Assembly (NCBI GenBank): GCA_021809435.1
Contig: JAKBAD010000001.1
Location: forward strand, 310,001 to 374,000
Direction: 5' to 3'
Length of the DNA: 64,000 nucleotides
Source of the DNA: Pseudomonadota bacterium
GTDB taxonomy: Bacteria; Pseudomonadota; Alphaproteobacteria; Acetobacterales; Acetobacteraceae
The position numbers and the translations under genes are program-made. Under the pieces are notes generated by a model, which saw only the letters and a list, made by a program, of their open reading frames with translations, had not been told where the DNA came from and made no database searches. Below are positions 52,926 to 60,585 of the stretch, piece after piece (position 1 is the stretch's first letter; each line of letters begins with the position of its first letter).

Positions 52926-53347
52926 CCGAATTGCCCAAACTCACTGAGTTTCCCTGCCAAACCTATGATAAGCTGCGTTATGGCGATACGGACCGCCAGG
53001 GCCATGTGAATAACGCGGTATTCGCCACGTTTTTGGAAACCGGGCGCGTGGCGCTGCTGGAGGGAGCGGGGCTGGGGCTGAAGGATCCTGATTTCAGCTT
53101 CGTGATTGCCCGGCTGGAGCTGGATTATCGTGGCGAGGTGTTCTGGCCTGGCACGGTGGAGATTGGTTCGGGAATTAAGTCGGTCGGCAACTCGTCGGCC
53201 AGTTTTGTGCAGGCGGTGTATCAGGAGGGGCGCTGTGTGGCGACCGCCGTGACCGTGATTGTGCAGATGAACAATAAAACCCGCCGCTCGGCGCCGCTTG
53301 GCGATGAGGTGCGCGCCCATCTCACCTCGATGATGATGACAGCCTGA
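52922..53347 (+). CDS. Acyl-CoA thioesterase (4HBT hotdog family)
   Basis: 141 residues. LRYGDTDRQGHVNNAVFATFLETGRVALL contains the catalytic Asp and the substrate-gating H-x-N pattern of 4-hydroxybenzoyl-CoA/YbgC-type thioesterases, followed by VIARLELDYRGEVFWPGTVEIG. It hydrolyses acyl-CoAs. The start overlaps the dehydrogenase stop (ATGA); the 3' end overlaps the convergent acetyltransferase gene by 26 bp. Confidence 0.88.
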   Translation: MTELPKLTEFPCQTYDKLRYGDTDRQGHVNNAVFATFLETGRVALLEGAGLGLKDPDFSFVIARLELDYRGEVFWPGTVEIGSGIKSVGNSSASFVQAVYQEGRCVATAVTVIVQMNNKTRRSAPLGDEVRAHLTSMMMTA

Positions 53348-53756
53348 CCATGTGCCGGTGCGCTATGCCGGCTTCATCGAACGCCGCGCCTTCGGCTTGG
53401 TAACCAAGCCGCTGGTAAAAGGGCAGGGCGTGGAGCTGGGCATTGAGGGTGAAATCGGTACCTGGGTAGGCGTTGTGGGCGGCGGTCATCAGCGCTTCGC
53501 CCAGCCCTTGGCCGCGGAAGGGCTTGAGCACGGCTACCCGGCTGAGCTTGACCAGATGCGGCGAGCGATGCGTGGCGCGCGCGGTGGCGACGGGCGTGTC
53601 GTCGATCAGGGCTAGAAAATGTACAGCGGCTTGGTCTTCGGCGTCGCGTTCTTCATGGGCGGGGACGTTTTGCTCCTCGACGAACACGGTCCAACGTATG
53701 GCGAAACAGGCGGCGAAAATCTCGTCGCCAAATATCCCCGTGCGGATCTCGATCAC
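53322..53756 (-). CDS. GNAT-family N-acetyltransferase (ElaA-like)
   Basis: 144 residues. RWTVFVEEQNVPAHEERDAEDQAAVHFLALIDDTPVATARAT and the acetyl-CoA loop LSRVAVLKPFRGQGLGEALMTAAH (R-x-x-G-x-G/A) define the GNAT fold. The FVEEQNVP segment is shared with ElaA and related acetyltransferases. The acceptor is unknown. It overlaps the PhoX-family gene start by 4 bp. Confidence 0.85.
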   Translation of the reverse strand: MIEIRTGIFGDEIFAACFAIRWTVFVEEQNVPAHEERDAEDQAAVHFLALIDDTPVATARATHRSPHLVKLSRVAVLKPFRGQGLGEALMTAAHNAYPGTDFTLNAQLHALPFYQRLGYQAEGAAFDEAGIAHRHMVRLSSSSR

Positions 53757-55324
53757 GTCCCAACCAAGCCGATCAGCGTGGATTGCGGGGGCATGCCGGG
53801 GGCGAGAGTCGGCCAGCGTGTGGCGGGAAAATTGAAGCTGGCGGTGGGCGTGGCGCCGGGGTGGCGGACCATGGCAAATCCTGTATGGCTGTTGGCATCA
53901 AACGCCACACCGCCAGCCGCGGCCCCCGTGGGCGCGAGATAGGCGGCTGAAACCGGGCCGATGCCGGCATTACCCACAGGCAGAATAAAGAAACCGTCGG
54001 CGGTTTGGGCCGTGTTGCCCTGCTGGTCGGTGCCGATCCACAAATGATTGGAACCATCGAGGCTGAGCGTGCGCGGCTTGCGCAGCCAAGCTTTACTGTC
54101 GGGAGCGTAGGAGGTGCCCTGGGCAGTGGCCGGATTTCCCGCGATCAGCACCAGCCGGCCATCGAAATTAGCCGCCGTGGCATCGCCAGAGGGAAGATCA
54201 AAGGCGATGACGTGGCCGTTATCATCACCCGCGCGGGGGTTTAGCGCATCGGGCGTGGCGCGGGCGGGGTTGCCGGCGCAGGCGAGGTAGAGAGTCGCGC
54301 CATCGGGGCTCAGCACGAGACCACCTGGGGCATCGAACGGGGAACCGGAGGGGATACCGGCAAGTCCGGCGAGGGTCGGGACATCCTGCCCAAGCGCGGT
54401 CCAACTTATGCCCGTATTGGTGATGCGCGCGACGCTGAGCTGGCCCGAATCGAGGGCGGTGCCATCGGTGGCGTTGGTGGTGGCGACAAAGCGGAACAGC
54501 CGGCCCGCCGGCGCATCTTCGGTGAAAAACACCACTGGCCGGCCATCTGGCGTTTGCGTGGCGGTGATGCCTGCGCGCGACAACCGCCCGAGGGCCGTGC
54601 GCTTGATGGGAATCGAGCCCGGATCGAGCGGGTTGAATTCAACCACCCAGCCAAAACGCGGCGCCTGGGCGGGGTTGCCATAGCCGTAACCAACCGTGGT
54701 GAGGCGGGTGAGCCAGGCATCGAGATGGTCTTCGGTCAGCAACACATTGCCCCATGGGGTGGCTGTGCCGGCCGAGGGGCCGATTACGCCCTGCACAGTG
54801 CCGCCGATGGCTTGTGCGGCGGGGCCTGAGATCTGGCACAGCGTGCCATCCGAAAGGCGGCGGGACTGATAGCCGCCATCGACGGTCTTCCAGCGGCCCT
54901 GGAGATATTGCAAATTGAGGATGGTTACGCCCTGCAGGCGGCCAGCAACAGTGGGGTTGTCCTGTCCGGGCGGAAAGACCATGCGTGCTGGGGCTTCGGG
55001 GCTCGCCACCACCAGTACCAGGCGGGGGATACCGTCTTGGGAAGGGGGGGGAGCAATGAGCGCGGCGATGACCCCGTCATAGGGAAATTGCGAAGCGGCT
55101 TGGTCACCCGTGAGCGGCGTGGGGGTGAAATTCGGGGCGCCAGGTAGCACGGGGTCCCCCCAGCGGGCGAGCACGATGCGCGAGAATTGCCGGGCGACCC
55201 AATCATCGAGCTTGGCGGTTTGGGGGTTAGCTGGCGGCGACGAGGGGGGGATGGTTTGGGCAAAGGCGTTCCCGGCGGCCAGACTGGCGAAGGAGAGCCC
55301 CGCGCAGAAATGCCGCCGGCGCAT
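53753..55324 (-). CDS. Exported PhoX-family (DUF839) protein
   Basis: 523 residues with an N-terminal export signal (MRRRHFCAGLSFASLAAGNAFAQ, Tat-like RRRHF). TPWGNVLLTEDHLDAW, FGWVVEFNPLDPGSIPIKRTALGRLSRAGI, VVFFTEDAPAGRLFRFV and GDDNGHVIAFDLP match the PhoX/DUF839 beta-propeller family of alkaline phosphatases. In PhoX the first motif normally reads WGT-x-LTCEE with an Fe-ligand Cys; here the corresponding residue is Thr, so the metal site may differ. It follows the bamE gene by 3 bp and overlaps the GNAT gene. Confidence 0.82.
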   Translation of the reverse strand: MRRRHFCAGLSFASLAAGNAFAQTIPPSSPPANPQTAKLDDWVARQFSRIVLARWGDPVLPGAPNFTPTPLTGDQAASQFPYDGVIAALIAPPPSQDGIPRLVLVVASPEAPARMVFPPGQDNPTVAGRLQGVTILNLQYLQGRWKTVDGGYQSRRLSDGTLCQISGPAAQAIGGTVQGVIGPSAGTATPWGNVLLTEDHLDAWLTRLTTVGYGYGNPAQAPRFGWVVEFNPLDPGSIPIKRTALGRLSRAGITATQTPDGRPVVFFTEDAPAGRLFRFVATTNATDGTALDSGQLSVARITNTGISWTALGQDVPTLAGLAGIPSGSPFDAPGGLVLSPDGATLYLACAGNPARATPDALNPRAGDDNGHVIAFDLPSGDATAANFDGRLVLIAGNPATAQGTSYAPDSKAWLRKPRTLSLDGSNHLWIGTDQQGNTAQTADGFFILPVGNAGIGPVSAAYLAPTGAAAGGVAFDANSHTGFAMVRHPGATPTASFNFPATRWPTLAPGMPPQSTLIGLVGT

Positions 55325-55327
55325 CGC

Positions 55328-55858
55328 TCAGAGCCCCGAGCCGCCCATGGGGCTGGCTCCGCCGATTTGCGGGCCAGCGGCGCTGGCACCGCCACCAGCG
55401 GAAGATGCCGCGCCAAGGGGGTTGTAACTGCCGACGCCACCAACAACCATTTGGATGAAGCTGGCCTTGCCGCCGGGCATGGGGGTGGTTTTGCCATCCA
55501 TGGCCACCTGTACGGCGTCTTTGGTGTCTTTTTGGGAAATACCCTGCAAGGTGCCGTTAGGCGCGAAGGTAAGGACCACGACATGCTGCTTCTGCATGCC
55601 CTCGGTCTGGCCGATGCGCATATGGGTAACCTGGCTGGCATAGACCCAGTTATTCTGGTCGAATTGCTCAATGAAACTCGGTGGGCCGAGCAGGGCCTGA
55701 GCGTCGGCTTGGGTGGAGACGCCGGGGACGAGTTCGTTCAGGTCATGCTGGGATACCGCAACACCGCGATAATGAGGGGCATCGGAGAAAACGGCGCAGC
55801 CCGGCAGGGCGAGCACCAGGCTCAGTAGAATCGGCAAAGGCAGCTTGGGCTGGCGCAC
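55328..55858 (-). CDS. bamE: Outer-membrane assembly lipoprotein BamE
   Basis: 176 residues beginning at GTG, with a lipoprotein signal LPLPILLSLVLALPGC (lipobox L-P-G-C). YRGVAVSQHDLNELVPGVSTQADAQALLGPPSF and NNWVYASQ are SmpA/OmlA-type motifs. It stabilises the BAM complex. The low-complexity Gly/Ser tail (about 140-176) is a species-level addition. It is divergent from the DUF177 gene. Confidence 0.9.
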   Translation of the reverse strand: MRQPKLPLPILLSLVLALPGCAVFSDAPHYRGVAVSQHDLNELVPGVSTQADAQALLGPPSFIEQFDQNNWVYASQVTHMRIGQTEGMQKQHVVVLTFAPNGTLQGISQKDTKDAVQVAMDGKTTPMPGGKASFIQMVVGGVGSYNPLGAASSAGGGASAAGPQIGGASPMGGSGL

Positions 55859-55943
55859 GCGTTTGTCCTCACAAAACCAGGGTCCGGGCGTGGGTCACAC
55901 GTCAGGGGCTTAACTGTCAATCCACCCGGGCTATATAGCACAT

Positions 55944-56471
55944 ATGGAAGATGAATTCAGCAAGACGGTACGGGCCGCCCAAATCCACGAATCCGCGCAA
56001 CGCCATGTGTTGGAGGCCGATGAACATGGCCGCCAAATCTTGGCCGCGCGCTTTGATCTGGTGTCGCTTTCGGCGCTCAAGGGGGTGTTCACCCTGGCTC
56101 ATGAACGGGGCGGCGTGATTGGCGGGCGGCTCGACATGACCGCGCGCCTGATCCAGCGCTGCGTGGTGACGCTGGAGCCGTTCGAGGCCGAGATTGCCGA
56201 GACGGCGGAGTTGCGCTTTGTGCCCGCCAGCCATCATGCGCCCCGCGGCGATGAGGACGAAGAAGATCTGACCCCCGAAACCCTGGAGGGGCCGGACGAG
56301 ATTCCTTATGAAAATGACCTGCTCGACCTGGGGGCTGCCCTGGCCGAGCAATTGGCGCTGGCGCTTGACCCCTATCCACGCGCGCCGGGCGCCACGTTGC
56401 CGAGCGATGCCCACGATGACAGCGCCAACCCGTTTGCAGCGCTGAAAGCGCGGTTGCCCCGGGACGAGTGA
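55944..56471 (+). CDS. YceD/DUF177 family protein
   Basis: 175 residues. ALKGVFTLAHERGGVIGGRLDMTARLIQRCVVTLEPFEAEI and a C-terminal YENDLLDLGAALAEQLALALDPYPRAPGA are the DUF177 pattern. It is linked to rpmF across bacteria; a role in 23S rRNA or L32 handling is proposed for relatives. It is 122 bp upstream of rpmF and divergent from bamE. Confidence 0.9.
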   Translation: MEDEFSKTVRAAQIHESAQRHVLEADEHGRQILAARFDLVSLSALKGVFTLAHERGGVIGGRLDMTARLIQRCVVTLEPFEAEIAETAELRFVPASHHAPRGDEDEEDLTPETLEGPDEIPYENDLLDLGAALAEQLALALDPYPRAPGATLPSDAHDDSANPFAALKARLPRDE

Positions 56472-56474
56472 ACC

Positions 56475-56490
56475 GCCCGCAATTGCGGGC
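56475..56490. promoter_or_regulatory. Perfect palindrome GCCCGCAATTGCGGGC before rpmF
   Basis: A 16-bp self-complementary site lies 4 bp after the DUF177 stop and overlaps TTGCGG, which is followed 15 bp later by TATAAA. It could be an operator for the rpmF-plsX-fabH operon or a stem without loop acting on DUF177 transcripts. Confidence 0.45.
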
Positions 56491-56593
56491 GATGAATGAC
56501 TTATATAAATGCAGCCATGACTTGCGGGCGCGGCCCGGCTCTGCTACGCCGCGCCTTCCGAAGGATGTGACCAATTTTTGAGGCGTAAGAGTT

Positions 56594-56797
56594 ATGGCCG
56601 TACCTAAACGTAAAACCACCCCGTCGCGCGCTGGCATGCGTCGCAGCCACCACGCCCTGCGCGCCGAGGCCTATGCCGAATGCGCCAATTGCGGCGAGCT
56701 GAAGCGCCCGCACCATGTGTGCAGCCATTGCGGCCACTATGACAACCGTGAGGTTGTTGGCGCCGGCAAGGAAGCCAAGGGCGTCGTGCGCGCCTGA
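56594..56797 (+). CDS. rpmF: 50S ribosomal protein L32
   Basis: 67 residues. [20 protein letters not shown], then [28 protein letters not shown] with four Cys in two CxxC pairs (zinc-binding form), complete the L32 sequence. It heads the rpmF-plsX-fabH cluster. Confidence 0.98.
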   Translation: MAVPKRKTTPSRAGMRRSHHALRAEAYAECANCGELKRPHHVCSHCGHYDNREVVGAGKEAKGVVRA

Positions 56798-56843
56798 GCG
56801 CAAGGGTTTGGCAGGTGGTGGTGATCAACGCCCGAGGTAATCA

Positions 56844-57896
56844 ATGAGCCGGAGCGTAGTGCTGGCTGTGGATGCCATGGGCGGCGATCATGCCCCTCAG
56901 GCGATCATCGCCGGATTGGAAATTGCGGCCGAGCGGCATGCTGGGGCGCAATTTCTTGTGTTTGGCGATGAAGCGACCATAGGGCCGCTGATCGAGGCGA
57001 GCCGGTTGCCGAAAAATCAGGTGACGCTGCATCATGCCAGCGAAGCGGTCACGGGCGACATGAAGCCGACTGTGGGCTTGAGGTTGCGCGACTCTTCGAT
57101 GCGCCGGGCGATTGACGCGGTGTTGAATAACGAAGCCGCCGGGGTGATCTCGGCTGGCAATACTGGCGCTTTGCTCGCGCTCTCCAAGATCGTGCTGAAA
57201 ACGCTCAAGGGAATCGATCGTCCGGCCATGGCCGCTGTGGCGCCGTCGGCCAAGGGCGATGTGGTGATGCTCGATCTGGGTCTTAATGTTGCGTGCGACT
57301 CGCGTAATCTGGTTGAGTTCGCATTGATGGGCGATGTGTTCGCGCGCATTGTGCTGGGGCTGCAGGCGCCGAGCATCGGGCTGCTCAATGTCGGCTCGGA
57401 AGAGGGGAAGGGCGACGAAACCCGCCGCGTGGCCGCGAGTGCGCTGCGCGACAGCCCGATTGCCAAGCAGTTTTATGGATTTGTCGAGGGTCATGACATT
57501 GCCGCTGGTACGGTTGATGTGATTGTGACTGACGGGTTTACCGGCAATGTCGCACTGAAGACCGGTGAAGGCGCGCTGAAATTTGTCGCTGAGCTGTTGA
57601 AGCGCGTGTTCAGTTCTGGGCTGATGGCGAAGGCTGGCTATGTGCTCGCGCGCAATGCTCTGAAAAGATTGAAAGAGACGCTCGACCCGCGGCGCTATAA
57701 CGGCGCCGTGCTGCTGGGGCTGAATGGTGTCGTGGTCAAGTCTCACGGTGGCACTGACGCGTTGGGCTTTGCCCATGCGGTAGACGTGGCGCTCGATATG
57801 ATTGAGAATGATTTCAACAGCCGCATCGCCGACGGGCTGGCGGCGATGGATCGTGCTCTTCTCTCAGCCGCAGCGGAAGCCGCTCCGAATGTCTGA
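56844..57896 (+). CDS. plsX: Phosphate acyltransferase PlsX
   Basis: 350 residues. VLAVDAMGGDHAPQAIIAGLEIA is the universal N-terminus; GAVISAGNTGALLALSKIVL and GLLNVGSEEGKGDETRR follow. It converts acyl-ACP to acyl-phosphate for PlsY in phospholipid synthesis. The stop overlaps fabH by 8 bp. From here to ihfA the base composition is slightly lower in GC than the window average. Confidence 0.96.
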   Translation: MSRSVVLAVDAMGGDHAPQAIIAGLEIAAERHAGAQFLVFGDEATIGPLIEASRLPKNQVTLHHASEAVTGDMKPTVGLRLRDSSMRRAIDAVLNNEAAGVISAGNTGALLALSKIVLKTLKGIDRPAMAAVAPSAKGDVVMLDLGLNVACDSRNLVEFALMGDVFARIVLGLQAPSIGLLNVGSEEGKGDETRRVAASALRDSPIAKQFYGFVEGHDIAAGTVDVIVTDGFTGNVALKTGEGALKFVAELLKRVFSSGLMAKAGYVLARNALKRLKETLDPRRYNGAVLLGLNGVVVKSHGGTDALGFAHAVDVALDMIENDFNSRIADGLAAMDRALLSAAAEAAPNV

Positions 57897-58866
57897 TTTG
57901 TGCCGCCGGGCCGTGTTTGCGGGCATCGGCTCTTATTTGCCCGAGCAGATTGTTACCAATGCCCAGATGGCCGAGCGGGTGGATACCTCGGACGAATGGA
58001 TTGTGGAGCGCACGGGCATCCGGCAGCGCCATTTTGCCGCCCCGCATGAAACCGCCTCCTTCATGGGCGCTGAAGCCGGGCGCAAGGCGCTCGAAGCCGC
58101 CGGGCTGGCGCCAGACAAGTTGGGCGCCATCATTGTCGGCACCTCGACGCCCGATAACGCTTTTCCCTCAACGGCGGTGCAAATTCAGGGCATTCTGGGT
58201 GCCAAGGCGGCTTTCGGGTTTGATCTCGCGGCGGCGTGCTCGGGCTTTATTTATGGGCTGTCGGTCGCGGATGCGATGATTCGTGCCGGCCAGGTTGAGA
58301 GTGTGCTCGTCATCGGATCCGAAGTTTATTCGCGCATTCTGAATTTTGAAGACCGGGGCACCTGCGTGTTGTTTGGCGACGGCGCCGGGGCGATGTTACT
58401 GGTCGCGCGCGATGTGCCGGCGGATGGACCAGGTATTCTATCGACCCATCTCCACGCTGATGGATCACTCGGCGATATTTTATATGTCGATGGAGCGGTG
58501 GGGCGGCCTGATAAGCCAGGATATCTGGTGATGAATGGGCGCGAAGTCTTTCGCCATGCCGTTAATCTGCTGGCTGGGGCAGTAAATGAAACATTGGCTG
58601 CCAGCGGACTTGCGGCTTCGGATATTGACTGGCTGGTGCCACACCAAGCCAACCGGCGCATTATCGATGGCGTGGGTAAGAAATTAGGATTGCCCCCGGA
58701 GCGGGTGGTGATGACGGTGGATCTGCACGCCAACACATCGGCAGCTTCCATCCCTCTGGCTTTTGCTCAGGCCTATGAAGCAGGAAAAATGCAGCCTGGG
58801 CAATTGGTTCTGCTTGAAGCCTTAGGTGGCGGGTTAACCTGGGGCGCGGCGCTGCTGCGCCTGTGA
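57889..58866 (+). CDS. fabH: 3-oxoacyl-ACP synthase III (KAS III)
   Basis: 325 residues. The catalytic triad is Cys in DLAAACSGFIYGL, His in WLVPHQANRRIID, and Asn in DLHANTSAASIPLAF. ERTGIRQRHFAAPHE and LEALGGGLTWGAALLRL are also typical. It starts each fatty acid by condensing acetyl-CoA with malonyl-ACP. ATG 57889 overlaps the plsX stop. Confidence 0.96.
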   Translation: MSDLCRRAVFAGIGSYLPEQIVTNAQMAERVDTSDEWIVERTGIRQRHFAAPHETASFMGAEAGRKALEAAGLAPDKLGAIIVGTSTPDNAFPSTAVQIQGILGAKAAFGFDLAAACSGFIYGLSVADAMIRAGQVESVLVIGSEVYSRILNFEDRGTCVLFGDGAGAMLLVARDVPADGPGILSTHLHADGSLGDILYVDGAVGRPDKPGYLVMNGREVFRHAVNLLAGAVNETLAASGLAASDIDWLVPHQANRRIIDGVGKKLGLPPERVVMTVDLHANTSAASIPLAFAQAYEAGKMQPGQLVLLEALGGGLTWGAALLRL

Positions 58867-58871
58867 GTTGT

Positions 58872-58892
58872 GGCGCTGGACGGCTCAGCGCC
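58872..58892 (+). terminator. Hairpin after fabH
   Basis: GGCGCTG (58872-58878) pairs with CAGCGCC (58886-58892) around a 7-nt loop, 5 bp after the fabH stop. The following stretch is A-rich then TCTGTTTT, so termination would be weak. Confidence 0.4.
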
Positions 58893-58997
58893 AAAAAATC
58901 TGTTTTAAACCAATAGATTGTAACGCCGCTCGGAGATTTTGTAACGAGTCGTGCGAACTATTGTTGATTCTTAATGCCTGCGTGCTAATCTTGAAAA

Positions 58998-59303
58998 ATG
59001 AACACATTGACCCGTGCGCAGCTGACCGAGGCGATCTACGCGACTGTTGGGTTGTCCCGGCACGAATCGGCTGATCTTCTGGAGTTGGTCCTCGGCCGAA
59101 TCGCCACCGCGCTGGAGGACGGGAAATCAGTGAAAATTAGTGGGTTTGGTACGTTCTCGGTTCGCCAAAAGGGGCGTCGGGTTGGGCGTAATCCAAAAAC
59201 CGGTGTTGAAGTCCCCATTTTGCCGCGGCGCGTGCTGGTGTTTCGGCCCAGCCAGATGTTGCGGGATGCGGTGAATGCCTCTCCCCGCCCGCCTGCGGCG
59301 TAA
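58998..59303 (+). CDS. ihfA: Integration host factor subunit alpha
   Basis: 101 residues of the HU/IHF family. [29 protein letters not shown] is the dimer helix region, [46 protein letters not shown] holds the DNA-intercalating beta arms (NPKTG). It bends DNA as IhfA/B heterodimer. No SD is seen before ATG; a TTGATT-16-TAATCT promoter at 58964-58991 would start transcription almost at the ATG, so a leaderless message is possible. Confidence 0.94.
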   Translation: MNTLTRAQLTEAIYATVGLSRHESADLLELVLGRIATALEDGKSVKISGFGTFSVRQKGRRVGRNPKTGVEVPILPRRVLVFRPSQMLRDAVNASPRPPAA

Positions 59304-59319
59304 TTGTACGGAATGATTG

Positions 59320-59940
59320 ATGATCCGCATGGTGGATGAAGATTTTAACGCGGAAGATGAGGACGGGCTGCTGGGTGAAGGGGCCGGTGATGCCAGCCGT
59401 CAACGCCTTCGCAAAACCGCCGATGCGTTCCGCACCATCAGTGAAGTGGCGGATGAGCTGCATGTGCCTCAGCATGTGCTGCGCTTCTGGGAGACCAAGT
59501 TTCCTCAAGTCCGCCCGTTAAAGCGCGGCGGTGGGCGGCGCTATTATCGCCCCGAGGACGTGCAGATTCTGCGCCGGGTGGCTGATCTACTTTACACTCA
59601 GGGTTATACGATCAAGGGCGTTCAGCGTTTACTGCGTGACGGTGGCGGCGTGTTGCAAGATGCGCCGGCATCAGCCGCTGACCATGCGGAAAATGCCACG
59701 GGCCCGGTTGACGCGATGGAGGAGCTGGAGGTCATGAAAAAGCCTGTCGTGTCTCCACAACTGCCCATGCCAGGATTATTAGAAGCTGAGCAGACCCAAG
59801 AGGCGCCTCCGGAAGCCATGGTCCACCGGTCGGCCCAATTGCGGGTGCGCCCCAAGGGGGAGGTGGAAACCGAGCGGCTGAGGATGCTGCTGACCGAGAC
59901 GCTGGCAGCGCTTGAGGAACTGCGCAAGCTGCTGGATTGA
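59320..59940 (+). CDS. MerR-family transcriptional regulator
   Basis: 206 residues. The winged helix [70 protein letters not shown] is intact. There are no obvious metal-binding cysteines, and the long C-terminal part ends in a leucine-rich helix ([23 protein letters not shown]). MerR-type genes directly after ihfA are common in alphaproteobacteria and of unknown target. Starts at ATG 59320; an ATG at 59329 is also possible. Confidence 0.88.
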   Translation: MIRMVDEDFNAEDEDGLLGEGAGDASRQRLRKTADAFRTISEVADELHVPQHVLRFWETKFPQVRPLKRGGGRRYYRPEDVQILRRVADLLYTQGYTIKGVQRLLRDGGGVLQDAPASAADHAENATGPVDAMEELEVMKKPVVSPQLPMPGLLEAEQTQEAPPEAMVHRSAQLRVRPKGEVETERLRMLLTETLAALEELRKLLD

Positions 59941-59967
59941 AGGGCGCTGACTTTTGCGGATTTTTAA

Positions 59968-59999
59968 ACCTCCGGCCTGTGGCCGGAGGTTTTGTTTTT
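59968..59999 (+). terminator. Rho-independent terminator after the merR gene
   Basis: ACCTCCGGCC-TGT-GGCCGGAGGT, a perfect 10-bp stem, followed by TTTGTTTTT. It closes the DUF177-to-merR gene block. Confidence 0.85.
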
Positions 60000-60149
60000 A
60001 AGGCCGAGTCGGGCAAGAAAAGCCCCGGATTGGTCTGGTAAGCTCTGATTTTTAATAAAATATCAGAAAAAATTTGAGGCAAAAGGCCGGTTTTTTGGCG
60101 ATTGTGCGGTATGGTGGCGGTTCTGAACGAAATATCGGCGTCTGCCCCC

Positions 60150-60178
60150 TTGGCGGTTACGCTTATTATTGCTAGAGG
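60150..60178 (+). promoter_or_regulatory. Predicted promoter of tRNA-Pro(GGG)
   Basis: TTGGCG, 17-bp spacer, TAGAGG, 13 bp upstream of the tRNA. The rest of the 250-bp gap since merR is AT-rich and holds an imperfect hairpin at 60045-60066 (CTGAT...ATCAG) but no gene. Confidence 0.45.
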
Positions 60179-60191
60179 CTCCCCCCACGGT

Positions 60192-60268
60192 CGGAGCGTA
60201 GCGCAGCCTGGTAGCGCATCAGTCTGGGGGACTGGGGGTCGTGGGTTCGAATCCCGCCGCTCCGACCA
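60192..60268 (+). tRNA. tRNA-Pro (anticodon GGG)
   Basis: 77 bp with encoded CCA. Acceptor CGGAGCG/CGCTCCG, D arm GCGC/GCGC, anticodon loop CTGGGGG (anticodon GGG at positions 34-36), T arm with GGTTCGAATCC. A second proline tRNA besides Pro(TGG) at 2223. Confidence 0.94.
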
Positions 60269-60376
60269 ATTTCTTTACAATTGAGCGCTTTATTTGTCCG
60301 AAGCAATGTCGTCCTTCGTGCGCTTGCTGTGGAAAGTCAATTGTCTGCCAGCTGGCCGGCGCTGCAACGGAATTGT

Positions 60377-60571
60377 TCAGCCGGAAAATCTGGCCTGATA
60401 GCTGAAATCGGCGGTGGGAGCGTAGTGGTAGCCGTGGCAGTTGGCGGCTGGTAACGCGCCCAGGCGCTGGGCGAGTAGCACCATGGCACGCATCTGTAGA
60501 GCGCACACCACGGTCATACTCAGACACCCCATCAGTGAAGCCATGGCCATGATGATATGGACGATCGGCAT
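60377..60571 (-). CDS. Small hydrophobic protein downstream of the SOS-controlled radical SAM gene
   Basis: 64 residues. I do not recognise a family. Residues about 3-35 (IVHIIMAMASLMGCLSMTVVCAL and on) form one likely membrane helix; the polar tail ends YHYAPTADFSYQARFSG. An excellent SD (AGGAGA, 5 bp before ATG 60571) and a gap of only 14 bp after the upstream gene's stop support real, co-transcribed translation. By position it would be SOS-induced. Size and topology recall SOS-induced membrane peptides (SidA, DidA, TisB), but there is no visible sequence match, so function is inference. Confidence 0.6.
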   Translation of the reverse strand: MPIVHIIMAMASLMGCLSMTVVCALQMRAMVLLAQRLGALPAANCHGYHYAPTADFSYQARFSG

Positions 60572-60585
60572 GGTGGTCTCCTATT

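Noticed and set aside
60269-60376. Phage attachment site at tRNA-Pro(GGG)
   Set aside because: No integrase and no repeat of the tRNA 3' end is seen within the rest of the window.
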